Part shown: positions 1 to 12,504 of the stretch, piece by piece | How positions within the stretch are numbered: the stretch's first letter is position 1 | How the letters are laid out: each line of letters begins with the position of its first letter | Origin: Pleodorina starrii | Lineage: Eukaryota > Chlorophyta > Chlorophyceae > Chlamydomonadales > Volvocaceae | DNA length: 64,000 bases | Direction of reading: 5' to 3' | NCBI GenBank assembly: GCA_030267565.1 | Contig: BRXU01000001.1 | Span: 6,702,001 to 6,766,000 of the forward strand | Made by a program: the position numbers and the translations under genes | Notes under the pieces: generated by a model | Told to the model about the DNA's origin: nothing | Databases searched by the model: none | Seen by the model: the letters and a program-made list of their open reading frames with translations, nothing else

Positions 1-3000
1 ATGGGCCCAGGCTCGACCCAGGGGCCCAGCCTCGGCCCATGGGCCCAGCCTCAGCCCATGGGCCCAGCCTCGACCCATGGGCCAAGTCTCGACCCAGGGG
101 CCCAGCCTCGGCCCATGGGCCCAGCCTCAGCCCATGGGCCCATCCTCGACCCAGGGGCCCTGCCTCGACCCATCGGCCCAGCCTCGACCCATGGGCCCAG
201 CCTCGACCAATGGGCCCAGCCTCGACCCATGGGCCCAGGCTCGACCCATGGGCCCAGCCTCGACCCAGGGGCCCAGCCTGGACCCAGGGGCCCAGCCTCG
301 ACCCAGAGGCCCAGCCTCGACCCAGGGGCCCAGTCTCGACCCATGGCCCCAGCCTTGACCCATGGGCCCAGGCTCGACCCATGGGCCCAGCCTCGACCCA
401 TGGGCCCAGCCTCGACCAATGGGCCCAGCCTCGACCCATGGGCCCAGGCTCGACCCATGGGCCCAGCCTCGACCCAGGGGCCCAGCCTCGACCCTGGGGC
501 CCAGCCTCGACCCTGGGGCCCAGGCTCGACCCATGGGCCCGGCCTCGACCCATGGGCCCAGCCTCGACCCATGGGCCAAGTCTCGACCCATGGGCCTAGC
601 CTCGACCCATGGGCCCAGCATCGACCCATGGGCCCAGCATCGACCCATGGGCCCAGCCTCAACCCATGGGCCCAGCCTCGACCCATGGGCCCAGCCTCGA
701 CCCATGGGCCCAGCCTCGACCCATGGGCCCAGTCTCAACCCATGGGCCCAGCCTCGACCCATGGGCCCAGCCTCGACCCATGGGCCCACCCTCGACCCAG
801 GGGCCCAGCCTCGACCCTGGGGCCCAGCCTCGACCCTGGGGCCCAGGCTCGACCCAGGCGCCCAGCCTCGACCCACGGGCCCAGCCTCGACCCATGGGCT
901 CCGCCTCGACCCATGGGCCCAGCCTCGACCCATGGGCCAAGTCTAGACCCAGGGGCCCAGCCTCGGCCCATGGGCCCAGCCTCAGCCCATGGGCCCATCC
1001 TCGACCCAGGGGCCCAGCCTGGACCCACGGGCCCAGCCTCGACCCAGGGCCTCCGCCTCGACCCATGGGCCCAGCCTCGACCCATGGCCCCAGCCTCGAA
1101 GCATGGGCTCGGCCTCGACCCATGGGCCCAGCCTCGATCCATGGGCCCAGGCTCGACCCAGGGGCCCAGCCTCGGCCCATGGGCCCAGCCTCAGCCCATG
1201 GGCCCATCCTCGACCCATGGGCCCAGGCTCGACCCATGGGCCCAGCCTCGACCCAGTGGCCCAGCCTCGACCCTGGGGCCCAGCCTCGACCCTGGGGCCC
1301 AGGCTCGACCCATGGGCCCACCCTCGACCCATGGGCCCAGCCTCGACCCATGGGCCAAGTCTCGACCCATGGGCCTAGCCTCGACCCATGGGCCCAGCAT
1401 CGACCCATGGGCCCAGCCTCGACCCATGGGCCCAGCCTCGACCCATGGGCCCAGGCTCGACCCATGGGCCCAGCCTCGACCCAGGGGCCCAGCCTCGACC
1501 CTGGGGCCCAGCCTCGACCCTGGGGCCCAGGCTCGACCCAGGCGCCCAGCCTCGACCCACGGGCCCAGCCTCGACCCATGGGCTCCGCCTCGACCCATGG
1601 GCCCAGCCTCGACCCATGGGCCAAGTCTAGACCCAGGGGCCCAGCCTCGGCCCATGGGCCCAGCCTCAGCCCATGGGCCCATCCTCGACCCAGGGGCCCA
1701 GCCTCGACCCATGGGCCCAGCCTCGACCCATGGGCCCAGCCTCGACCCATGGGCCCAGCCTCGACCCATGGGCCCAGGCTCGACCCATGGGCCCAGCCTC
1801 GACCCAGGGGCCCAGCCTCGACCCAGGGGCCCAGCCTCGACCCAGAGGCCCAGCCTCGACCCATGGGCCCAGTCTCGACCCATGGCCCCAGCCTTGACCC
1901 ATGGGCCCAGGCTCGACCCATGGGCCCAGCCTCGACCCAGGGGCCCAGCCTCGACCCTGGGGCCCAGCCTCGACCCTGGGGCCCAGGCTCGACCCATGGG
2001 CCTACCCTCGACCCATGGGCCCAGCCTCGACCCATGGGCCAAGTCTCGACCCATGGGCCTAGCCTCGACCCATGGGCCCAGCATCGACCCATGGGCCCAG
2101 CCTTAACCCATGGGCCCAGCCTCGACCCATGGGCCCAGGCTCGACCCATGGGCCCAGCCTCGACCCATGGGCCCAGGCTCGACCCATGGGCCCAGCCTCG
2201 ACCCATGGGCCCAGCCTCGACCCATGGGCCCAGGCTCGACCCATGGGCCCAGCCTCGACCCATGGGCCCAGGCTCGACCAATGGGCCCAGGCTCGACCCA
2301 TGGGCCCAGCCTCGACCCATGGGCCCAGCCTCGACCAATGGGCCCAGCCTCGACCCATGGGCCCAGGCTCGACCCATGGGCCCAGCCTCGACCCATGGGC
2401 TCAGGCTCGACCCATGGGCCCAGCCCCGACCCATGGGCCCAGGCTCGACCCAGGGGCCCAGCCTCGACCCTGGGGCCCAGCCTCGACCCTGGGGCCCAGG
2501 CTCGACCCATGGGCCCACCCTCGACCCATGGGCCCAGCCTCGACCCATGGGCCAAGTCTCGACCCATGGGCCTAGCCTCGACCCATGGGCCCAGCATCGA
2601 CCCATGGGCCCAGCCTCGACCCATGGGCCCAGCCTCGACCCATGGGCCCAGGCTCGACCCATGGGCCCAGCCTCGACCCAGGGGCCCAGCCTCGACCCTG
2701 GGGCCCAGCCTCGACCCTGGGGCCCAGGCTCGACCCAGGCGCCCAGCCTCGACCCACGGGCCCAGCCTCGACCCATGGGCCCAGCCTCGACCAATGGGCC
2801 CAGCCTCGACCCATGGGCCCAGGCTCGACCCATGGGCCCAGCCTCGACCCATGGGCTCAGGCTCGACCCATGGGCCCAGCCCCGACCCATGGGCCCAGGC
2901 TCGACCCAGGGGCCCAGCCTCGACCCTGGGGCCCAGCCTCGACCCTGGGGCCCAGGCTCGACCCATGGGCCCACCCTCGACCCATGGGCCCAGCCTCGAC

Positions 3001-6000
3001 CCATGGGCCAAGTCTCGACCCATGGGCTAGCCTCGACCCATGGGCCCAGCATCGACCCATGGGCCCAGCCTCGACCCATGGGCCCAGCCTCGACCCATGG
3101 GCCCAGCCTCGACCCATGGGCCCAGCCTCGACCCAGGGGCCCAGCCTCGACCCTGGGGCCCAGCCTCGACCCTGGGGCCCAGGCTCGACCCAGGCGCCCA
3201 GCCTCGACCCACGGGCCCAGCCTCGACCCAGGGGCTCCGCCTCGACCCATGGGCCCAGCCTCGACCCAGGGGCCCAGCCTCGACCCAGGGGCCCAGCCTC
3301 GACCCATGGGCCCAGCCTCGACCCATGGGCCCAGCCTCGACCCATGGGCCCAGCCTCGACCCATGGGCCCAGGCTCGACCCATGGGCCCAGCCTCGACCC
3401 ATGGGCCCAGCCTCGACCCATGGGCCCATGCTCGACCCATGGGCCCAGCCTCGACCCATGGGCCCAGCCTCGACCAATGGGCCCAGCCTCGACCCATGGG
3501 CCCAGGCTCGACCCATGGGCCCAGCCTCGACCCATGGGCTCAGGCTCGACCCATGGGCCCAGCCCCGACCCATGGGCCCAGGCTCGACCCATGGGCCCAG
3601 CCTCGACCCTGGGGCCCAGCCTCGACCCTGGGGCCCAGGCTCGACCCAGGCGCCCAGCCTCGACCCACGGGCCCAGCCTCGACCCATGGGCTCCGCCTCG
3701 ACCCATGGGCCCAGCCTCGACCCATGGGCCAAGTCTAGACCCAGGGGCCCAGCCTCGGCCCATGGGCCCAGCCTCAGCCCATGGGCCCATCCTCGACCCA
3801 GGGGCCCAGCCTCGACCCATGGGCCCAGCCTCGACCCATGGGCCCAGCCTCGACCCATGGGCCCAGCCTCGACCCATGGGCCCAGGCTCGACCCATGGGC
3901 CCAGCCTCGACCCAGGGGCCCAGCCTCGACCCAGGGGCCCAGCCTCGACCCAGAGGCCCAGCCTCGACCCATGGGCCCAGTCTCGACCCATGGCCCCAGC
4001 CTTGACCCATGGGCCCAGGCTCGACCCATGGGCCCAGCCTCGACCCAGGGGCCCAGCCTCGACCCTGGGGCCCAGCCTCGACCCTGGGGCCCAGGCTCGA
4101 CCCATGGGCCTACCCTCGACCCATGGGCCCAGCCTCGACCCATGGGCCAAGTCTCGACCCATGGGCCTAGCCTCGACCCATGGGCCCAGCATCGACCCAT
4201 GGGCCCAGCCTTAACCCATGGGCCCAGCCTCGACCCATGGGCCCAGGCTCGACCCATGGGCCCAGCCTCGACCCATGGGCCCAGGCTCGACCCATGGGCC
4301 CAGCCTCGACCCATGGGCCCAGCCTCGACCCATGAGCCCAGCCTCGACCCATGGGCCCAGGCTCGACCCATGGGCCCAGCCTCGACCCATGGGCCCAGGC
4401 TCGACCAATGGGCCCAGGCTCGACCCATGGGCCCAGCCTCGACCCATGGGCCCAGCCTCGACCAATGGGCCCAGCCTCGACCCATGGGCCCAGGCTCGAC
4501 CCATGGGCCCAGCCTCGACCCATGGGCTCAGGCTCGACCCATGGGCCCAGCCCCGACCCATGGGCCCAGGCTCGACCCAGGGGCCCAGCCTCGACCCTGG
4601 GGCCCAGGCTCGACCCAGGCGCCCAGCCTCGACCCACGGGCCGAGCCTCGACCCATGGGCTCCGCCTCGACCCATGGGCCCAGCCTCGACCCATGGGCCA
4701 AGTCTCGACCCAGGGGCCCAGCCTCGGCCGATGGGCCCAGCCTCAGCCCATGGGCCCATCCTCGACCCAGGGGCCCAGCCTCGACCAATGGGCCCAGCCT
4801 CGACCCATGGGCCCAGCCTCGACCCATGGGCCCAGGCTCGACCCATGGGCCCAGCCTCGACCCATGGGCCCAGCCTCGACCCATGGGCCCAGCCTCGACC
4901 CATGGCCCCAGCCTTGACCCATGGGCCCAGCCTCGACCCTGGGGCCCAGCCTCGACCCTGGGGCCCAGGCTCGACCCATGGGCCCACCCTCGACCCATGG
5001 GCCCAGCCTCGACCCTGGGGCCCAGGCTCGACCCAGGGGCCCAGCCTCGACCTTGGGGCCCAGCCTCGAAGCATGGGCTCGGCCTCGACCCATGGGCCCA
5101 GCCTCGATCCATGGGCCCAGGCTCGACCCAGGGGCCCAGCCTCGGCCCATGGGCCCAGCCTCAGCCCATGGGCCCAGCCTCGACCCATGGGCCAAGTCTC
5201 GACCCAGGGGCCCAGCCTCGGCCCATGGGCCCAGCCTCAGCCCATGGGCCCATCCTCGACCCAGGGGCCCTGCCTCGACCCATCGGCCCAGCCTCGACCC
5301 ATGGGCCCAGCCTCGACCAATGGGCCCAGCCTCGACCCATGGGCCCAGGCTCGACCCATGGGCCCAGCCTCGACCCAGGGGCCCAGCCTGGACCCAGGGG
5401 CCCAGCCTCGACCCAGAGGCCCAGCCTCGACCCAGGGGCCCAGTCTCGACCCATGGCCCCAGCCTTGACCCATGGGCCCAGGCTCGACCCATGGGCCCAG
5501 CCTCGACCCATGGGCCCAGCCTCGACCAATGGGCCCAGCCTCGACCCATGGGCCCAGGCTCGACCCATGGGCCCAGCCTCGACCCAGGGGCCCAGCCTCG
5601 ACCCTGGGGCCCAGCCTCGACCCTGGGGCCCAGGCTCGACCCATGGGCCCGGCCTCGACCCATGGGCCCAGCCTCGACCCATGGGCCAAGTCTCGACCCA
5701 TGGGCCTAGCCTCGACCCATGGGCCCAGCATCGACCCATGGGCCCAGCATCGACCCATGGGCCCAGCCTCAACCCATGGGCCCAGCCTCGACCCATGGGC
5801 CCAGCCTCGACCCATGGGCCCAGCCTCGACCCATGGGCCCAGTCTCAACCCATGGGCCCAGCCTCGACCCATGGGCCCAGCCTCGACCCATGGGCCCACC
5901 CTCGACCCATGGGCCCAGCCTCGACCCATGGGCCAAGTCTCGACCCATGGGCCTAGCCTCGACCCATGGGCCCAGCATCGACCCATGGGCCCAGCCTCGA

Positions 6001-9000
6001 CCCATGGGCCCAGCCTCGACCCATGGGCCCAGGCTCGACCCATGGGCCCAGCCTCGACCCAGGGGCCCAGCCTCGACCCTGGGGCCCAGCCTCGACCCTG
6101 GGGCCCAGGCTCGACCCAGGCGCCCAGCCTGGACCCACGGGCCCAGCCTCGACCCAGGGCCTCCGCCTCGACCCATGGGCCCAGCCTCGACCCATGGCCC
6201 CAGCATCGACCCATGGGCCAAGCATCGACCCATGGGCCCAGCCTCAACCCATGGGCCCAGCCTCGACCAATGGGCCCAGCCTCGACCCATGGGCCCAGCC
6301 TCGACCCAGGGGCCCAGCCTCGACTCTGGGGCCCAGCCTCGACCCTGGGGCCCAGGCTCGACCCAGGGGCCCAGCCTCGACCTTGGGGCCCAGCCTCGAA
6401 GCATGGGCTCGGCCTCGACCCATGGGCCCAGCCTCGATCCATGGGCCCAGGCTCGACCCAGGGGCCCAGCCTCGGCCCATGGGCCCAGCCTCAGCCCATG
6501 GGCCCATCCTCGACCCATGGGCCCAGGCTCGACCCATGGGCCCAGCCTCGACCCAGGGGCCCAGCCTCGACCCTGGGGCCCAGCCTCGACCCTGGGGCCC
6601 AGGCTCGACCCATGGGCCCACCCTCGACCCATGGGCCCAGCCTCGACCCATGGGCCAAGTCTCGACCCATGGGCCTAGCCTCGACCCATGGGCCCAGCAT
6701 CGACCCATGGGCCCAGCCTCGACCCATGGGCCCAGCCTCGACCCATGGGCCCAGGCTCGACCCAGGGGCCCAGCCTCGACCCAGGGGCCCAGCCTCGACC
6801 CTGGGGCCCAGCCTCGACCCTGGGGCCCAGGCTCGACCCAGGCGCCCAGCCTCGACCCACGGGCCCAGCCTCGACCCAGGGCCTCCGCCTCGACCCATGG
6901 GCCCAGCCTCGACCCATGGGCCAAGTCTCGACCCAGGGGCCCAGCCTCGGCCCATGGGCCCAGCCTCAGCCCATGGGCCCATCCTCGACCCAGGGGCCCA
7001 GCCTCGACCCAGGGGCCCAGCCTCGACCCATGGGCCCAGCCTCGACCCATGGGCCCAGGCTCGACCCAGGGGCCCAGCCTCGACCCAGGGGCCCAGCCTC
7101 GACCCTGGGGCCCAGCCTCGACCCAGGGGCCCAGCCTCGACCAAGAGGCCCAGCCTCGACCCATGGGCCCAGTCTCGACCCATGGCCCCAGCCTTGACCC
7201 ATGGGCCCAGGCTCGACCCATGGGCCCAGCCTCGACCCATGGGCCCAGGCTCGACCCATGGGCCCAGCCTCGACCCAGGGGCCCCGCCTCGACTCTGGGG
7301 CCCAGCCTCGACCCTGGGGCCCAGGCTCGACCCAGGGGCCCAGGCTCGACCCAGGGGCCCAGCCTCGACCCAGGGGCCCAGCCTCGAAGCATGGGCCCAG
7401 CCTCGATCCATGGGCCAAGTCTCGACCCAGGGGCCCAGCCTCGGTCCATGGGCCCAGCCTCAGCCCATGGGCCCATCCTCGACCCATGGGCCCAGGCTCG
7501 ACCCATGGGCCCAGCCTCGACCCATGGGCCCAGCCTCGACCCTGGGGCCCAGCCTCGACCCTGGGGCCCAGGCTCGACCCATGGGCCCAGCCTCGACTCT
7601 GGGGCCCAGCCTCGACCCTGGGGCCCAGGCTCGACCCATGGGCCCAGGCTCGACCAATGGGCCCAGGCTCGAACCAGAGGCCCAGCCTCGACCAATGGGC
7701 CCAGGCTCGACCCATGGGCCCAGCCTCGACCCATGGGCCCAGGCTCGTCCCATGGGCCCAGCCTCGACCCAGGGGCCCAGCCTCGACCCAGGGGCCCAGC
7801 CTCGACCCAGAGGCCCAGCCTCGACCCATGGGCCCAGTCTCGACCCATGGCCCCAGCCTTGACCCATGGGCCCAGGCTCGACCCATGGGCCCAGGCTCGA
7901 CCAATGGGCCCAGGCTCGAACCAGGGGCCCAGCCTCGACCAATGGGCCCAGCCTCGACCCATGGGCCCAGCCTCGACCCATGGGCCCAGCATCGACCCAT
8001 GGGCCCAGCATCGACCCATGGGCCCAGCCTCGACCCATGGGCCCAGCCTCGACCAATGGGCCCAGCCTCGACCCATGGGCCCAGCCTCGACCCATGGGCT
8101 CCGCCTCGACCCAGGCGCCCAGCCTCGACCCACGGGCCCAGCCTCGACCCATGGGCTCCGCCTCGACCCATGGGCCCAGCCTCGACCCATGGGCCAAGTC
8201 TCGACCCAGGGGCCCAGCCTCGGCCCATGGGCCCAGCCTCAGCCCATGGGCCCATCCTCGACCCAGGGGCCCAGCCTCGAACCAGGGGCCCAGCCTCGAC
8301 CCATGGGCCCAGCATCGACCCATGGGCCCAGGCTCGACCCAGGGGCCCAGCCTCGACCCAGGGGCCCAGCCTCGACCCTGGGGCCCAGCCTCGACCCAGG
8401 GGCCCAGCCTCGACCCAGAGGCCCAGCCTCGACCCATGGGCCCAGTCTCGACCCATGGCCCCAGCCTTGACCCATGGGCCCAGGCTCGACCCATGGGCCC
8501 AGCCTCGACCCATGGGCCCAGCCTCGACCAATGGGCCCAGCCTCGACCCATGGGCCCAGCCTCGACCCATGGGCCCAGGCTCGACCCATGGGCCCAGCCT
8601 CGACCCAGGGGCCCAGCCTCGACCCTGGGGCCCAGCCTCGACCCTGGGGCCCAGGCTCGACCCATGGGCCCACCCTCGACCCATGGGCCCAGCCTCGACC
8701 CATGGGCCAAGTCTCGACCCATGGGCCCAGCCTCGACCCATGGGCCCAGCCCTAACCCAAGGGCCCAGCCTCGACCCATGGGCCCAGCCTCGACCCATGG
8801 GCCCAGCCTCGACCCATGGGCCCAGCCTCGACCAATGGGCCCAGCCTCGACCCATGGGCCCAGCCTCAACCCATGGGCCCAGCCTCGACCCATGGGCCCA
8901 GCATCGACCCATGGGCCCAGCATCGACCCATGGGCCCAGCCTCGACCAATGGGCCCAGCCTCGACCCATGGGCCCAGCCCCAACCCATGGGCCCAGCCTC

Positions 9001-10161
9001 GACCCATGGGCCCAGCCTCGACCCATGGGCCCAGCCTCGACCAATGGGCCCAGCCTCGACCCATGGGCCCAGCCTCAACCCATGGGCCCAGCCTCGACCC
9101 ATGGGCCCAGCATCGACCCATGGGCCCAGCCTCGACCCATGGGCCCAGCCTCGACCAATGGGCCCAGCCTCGACCCGTGGGCCCAGCCTCGACCAATGGG
9201 CCCAGCCTCGACCCATGGGCCCAGCCTCAACCCATGGGCCCAGCCTCGACCCATGGGCCCAGCATCGACCCATGGGCCCAGCCTCGACCCATGGGCCCAG
9301 CCTCGACCAATGGGCCCAGCCTCGACCCATGGGCCCAGCCTCAACCCATGGGCCCAGCCTCGACCCATGGGCCCAGCCTCGACCCATGGGCCCAGCCTCG
9401 ACCCATGGGCCCAGCCTCGACCCATGGGCTCCGCCTCGACCCATGGGCCCACCCTCGACCCATGGGCCCAGCCTCGACCCATGGGCCAAGTCTCGACCCA
9501 TGGGCCTAGCCTCAACCCATGGGCCCAGCCTCGACCCATGGGCCCAGCCTCGACCCATGGGCCCAGCATCGACCAATGGGCCCAGCCTCGACCCATGGGC
9601 CCAGCCTCAACCCATGGGCCCAGCCTCGACCCATGGGCCCAGGCTCGACCCATGGGCCCAGCCTCGACCCATGGGCCCAGCCTCGACCCATGGGCCCAGC
9701 CTCGACCCATGGGCCCAGCCTCAACCCATGGGCCCAGCCTCGACCCATGGGCCCAGGCTCGACCCATGGGCTCAGCCTCGACCAATGGGCCCAGCCTCGA
9801 CCCATGGGCCCAGCCTCAACCTATGGGCCCAGCCTCGACCCATGGGCCCAGCCTCGACCCATGGGCCCAGCCTCGACCCATGGGCCCAGCCTCGACCCAT
9901 GGGCCCAGCCTCGACCCATGGGCCCAGGCTCGACCCATGGGCCCAGCCTCGACCCAGGGGCCCAGCCTCGACCCATGGGCTCCGCCTCGACCCATGGGCC
10001 CACTCTCGACCCATGGGCCCAGCCTCGACCCATGGGCCAAGTCTCGACCCATGGGCCTAGCCTCGACCCATGGGCCCAGCCTCGACCCATGGGCCCAGCC
10101 TCGACCCATGGGCTCAGTCTCGACCCATGGGCCCAGCCTCGACCCATGGGCTCAGTCTCGA
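1..10161. repeat. 19-bp satellite array with higher-order structure
   Basis: More than 500 head-to-tail copies of a 19-bp monomer, consensus GACCCATGGGCCCAGCCTC. Common variants carry CAGG or CTGG in place of CATG, or CCAAGTCTC and CCTAGCCTC. The array starts before the window and stops at about 10161, where the last variant monomers run into unique sequence. Because 19 leaves remainder 1 on division by 3, every forward frame reads the same 19-residue repeat (MGPASTHGPSLDPWAQPRP type) and every reverse frame reads another. The very long open frames here are therefore a by-product of a consensus with no stop in any phase. Longer units are superimposed: a block at 1-799 recurs at 5111 and a block at about 1621-2250 recurs at about 3729. 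The monomer overlaps two palindromes, CCCATGGG and GGGCCC. I infer non-coding satellite DNA; a proline-rich protein gene is the less likely alternative. Confidence 0.95.
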
Positions 10162-12504
10162 GTACTCTATCCTTCCTTCCGAGGGTCCATGGAGGGACCC
10201 TGGAGCCCGCGGAAACAACATGAAGAAGAACATGAACAACAATAACAGCAGATTGCCCTAGCGACCAGGAGCACTTGCCCGGCAGAGCCTGGCAGTGGGG
10301 GTGTCTGGGTAGAGAAGGCCGCATCAACCTGCCGCTGTCGCCGCCCCTGGAGCCCCAACCCTCTGTGACGGCCGTCGCGGAACCATGACAGCAGCATGCA
10401 CCATCCCAAGAGCTGAGAGGACAGAAGTGGGCAGCTGAAGCAGTGAAGGGCCGATGTCCGTGTTCGCTGTTCGGGGACACTCTCTGATTTGCCCTGGAAG
10501 GGCTGGGAGGGCATCGCCCTCCTGCGGCTCCGGCCCCAACCCGGCCCGGCTCCGGCGCCACCCCGGGCCTGGCACCGCCCCGGCTTCGGCCTGGTGTGGC
10601 CCCATCCCGGGCGGGATGTACCCGTCTTGTGCTGTCGCGCGTACTCGTCCGTCTGGGTTGGTCTGGCGGCGACGCGGTCGCTGCGTCTTTTCAGCTCGGT
10701 AAGGTTACAGGTATGTTCGGTAAGTTTTACTGGGTTCGTGGTCTGTTCGCTAACGCCGTCTCCGTCTCCGCTGCGGTATCATTTTTTACCCGTCTGGGCT
10801 GCTCAGGTGGCGACTCATCCGGTAATTGGTGAGCCACCAGGCAGGCTTGTTCGGTGGATGTTACATCGCCTCGCTTCCTCCGCCGCTGCTGCTTATTTTA
10901 AAATCCCACTACGGCATTTATAACCCCTGGCCGCAGGCGGTGCGGCCCAGCAGGTCAAAGCGTACACTCAGTCCGTCAGACAGATCACCAGTTCACCGTG
11001 TGGCCGCTGTGCCGTGCATGGGGTGTTCAAAAGTTGCACTGATGAACACCCCATGCCGCAGCCTCGATGTCGATGTGGCTCGGTGAGGGGATATTGGTCA
11101 ACCTCGCTCCACCCAACAAGACCGTATCAACCATCCCACCCTCCCAAGCTTTGCCCCTGCTCCTGCTGGCTACATCGCAGCCCCGTGTGTCTTCCACCCT
11201 GTACCCTACCGTATCTGCCTCGCATTCCCCTCTCGCCCTTCCGCACGTTCTGTGCACTCCTTCCCTCCCAGCTTTTACGCAAGCGCCAAAAGCTTGTCTC
11301 ACGGGACACAGTGACTCGAGCTGCAACCCCTCTGCGAATTTGCCTTGCGTCGCCTCCGTCCCGCTGCGATGCGGCTTCTTCTTCTTTTTCTTCATTTCGG
11401 AGCGAGTTGCCTCCATCCTCTTTGCGGACCTGGTCCAGAGCGCGCCGTCTGCACTCTGCAGTGCCTCCCCTCCGCCCTCCCCCGTTCCCTCGTCCCGGGC
11501 CGTTCTAATTACCCCCACCGAGGAGCTACCTTCCTCGGCTGCCCCTCCTCCGGCACGTTAACAACACCGTACTCGCGCCGCGTTGGCAGCCATTGCCACT
11601 TTGCCAGATGGCCCGCCGGCTCTACCCCACGGGGGGCCTGGAGGAAAGCCCGCTGTACAAAAACACCACTACTGATGCCACTCTTACCGCCAGTACTGCT
11701 ACCAGTCACTGGCGCGCCGCGGCCTTCTCGGCCTGACGGCGGTGCACGCGCCACACCTCGCGTCGATTCCTCTTCTCTCTTCTCGGAAGAAGGCTGGCTG
11801 AGCCCCACCACACCGAGCAGCAATCCCCCTAGGGCAGGGTCCCCTAACAGGCCTGTCAAGCTAATAAAACAACACCATTGCAGAACCGCTGGGTCTACTT
11901 CTCTACTATCGGTACTAGACAGCTTCAAATTGAAGAGCTGCGTTCGACCCCGCCCGGCTGCCTCCGCCCCGTCGGCTCTTAATCAATCCAAATACAAACG
12001 CCTAGCAAGGAACGCAACGTCTAGTCTACGGAAAGGCATGTCGCGGGGCGTTGTTGGGTCCGCCGCACGACGCCAACGTCCCAACCAACAACACCAGCCC
12101 AGGGGCCTTGGCCTCGCCCGGCTGCAGCCTGCATCTCAGCTCCCTCCCTCCCTCCCTCGCGCTCCTCCGTCCGCCCTCCCCCTTCGCGTGTAGCCTGCCC
12201 TCCAAGTCAGTGCCCGTCAGTCAGTCGTCAGTCACCCCGGCAGTCAATGGCTGCCCCCCGCACACCGTGCCGTGGCCCCCCACTCCCTTCCTCCCCCCTG
12301 GCCGTCTCATCACGTGTCTCATCCGCCCTTCCCGCGTGCAGGGCAGAGCGAAGCGCACAATCGCGCGATGCCGCCCCGCACAGCCGCGCAGCCGTGTCTG
12401 CTAGCGGCACCCGTGTGCGCCTCACCTGCTCCTCCTCCTCCTCCTTGTCCCCTCCCTGCCAAACCTCATCCATCCCTCCCTTCCCCTCCTGCTGCTGCTG
12501 CTCC
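10162..12504. other. Intergenic: satellite edge to ORC1 3' end
   Basis: No open frame here looks like a conserved protein. The longest forward frame (11345-12193) is low-complexity Pro/Ser/Arg sequence with no recognisable motif. The first 500 bases after the satellite are unique. At 10640-10830 two imperfect copies of a CGTCTGGG...GGCGAC phrase lie about 140 bp apart. A perfect 14-bp inverted repeat is at 11016-11056. The right part should include the ORC1 3' untranslated region; I did not find a TGTAA polyadenylation signal (TTACA on this strand) close to the stop codon. Confidence 0.5.
11016..11056. repeat. Perfect 14-bp inverted repeat
   Basis: GCATGGGGTGTTCA at 11016-11029 is repeated in inverse orientation at 11043-11056, with a 13-base loop. 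It could form a stable hairpin in RNA or DNA and lies in otherwise featureless sequence. Function unknown; a small transposon end or a transcript hairpin are both possible. Confidence 0.8.

Noticed and set aside
609..4214. 1201-codon frame, and many similar frames on both strands, in the first 10 kb
   Set aside because: Pure product of the 19-bp satellite, which has no stop codon in any phase; no start context, splice sites or non-repeat domain.
1..10161. CRISPR array
   Set aside because: Monomers are contiguous without unique spacers and the window is eukaryotic.
11345..12193. 282-codon forward frame as a gene
   Set aside because: Low-complexity Ser/Pro/Arg composition, no motif, and no reading-frame-specific features.
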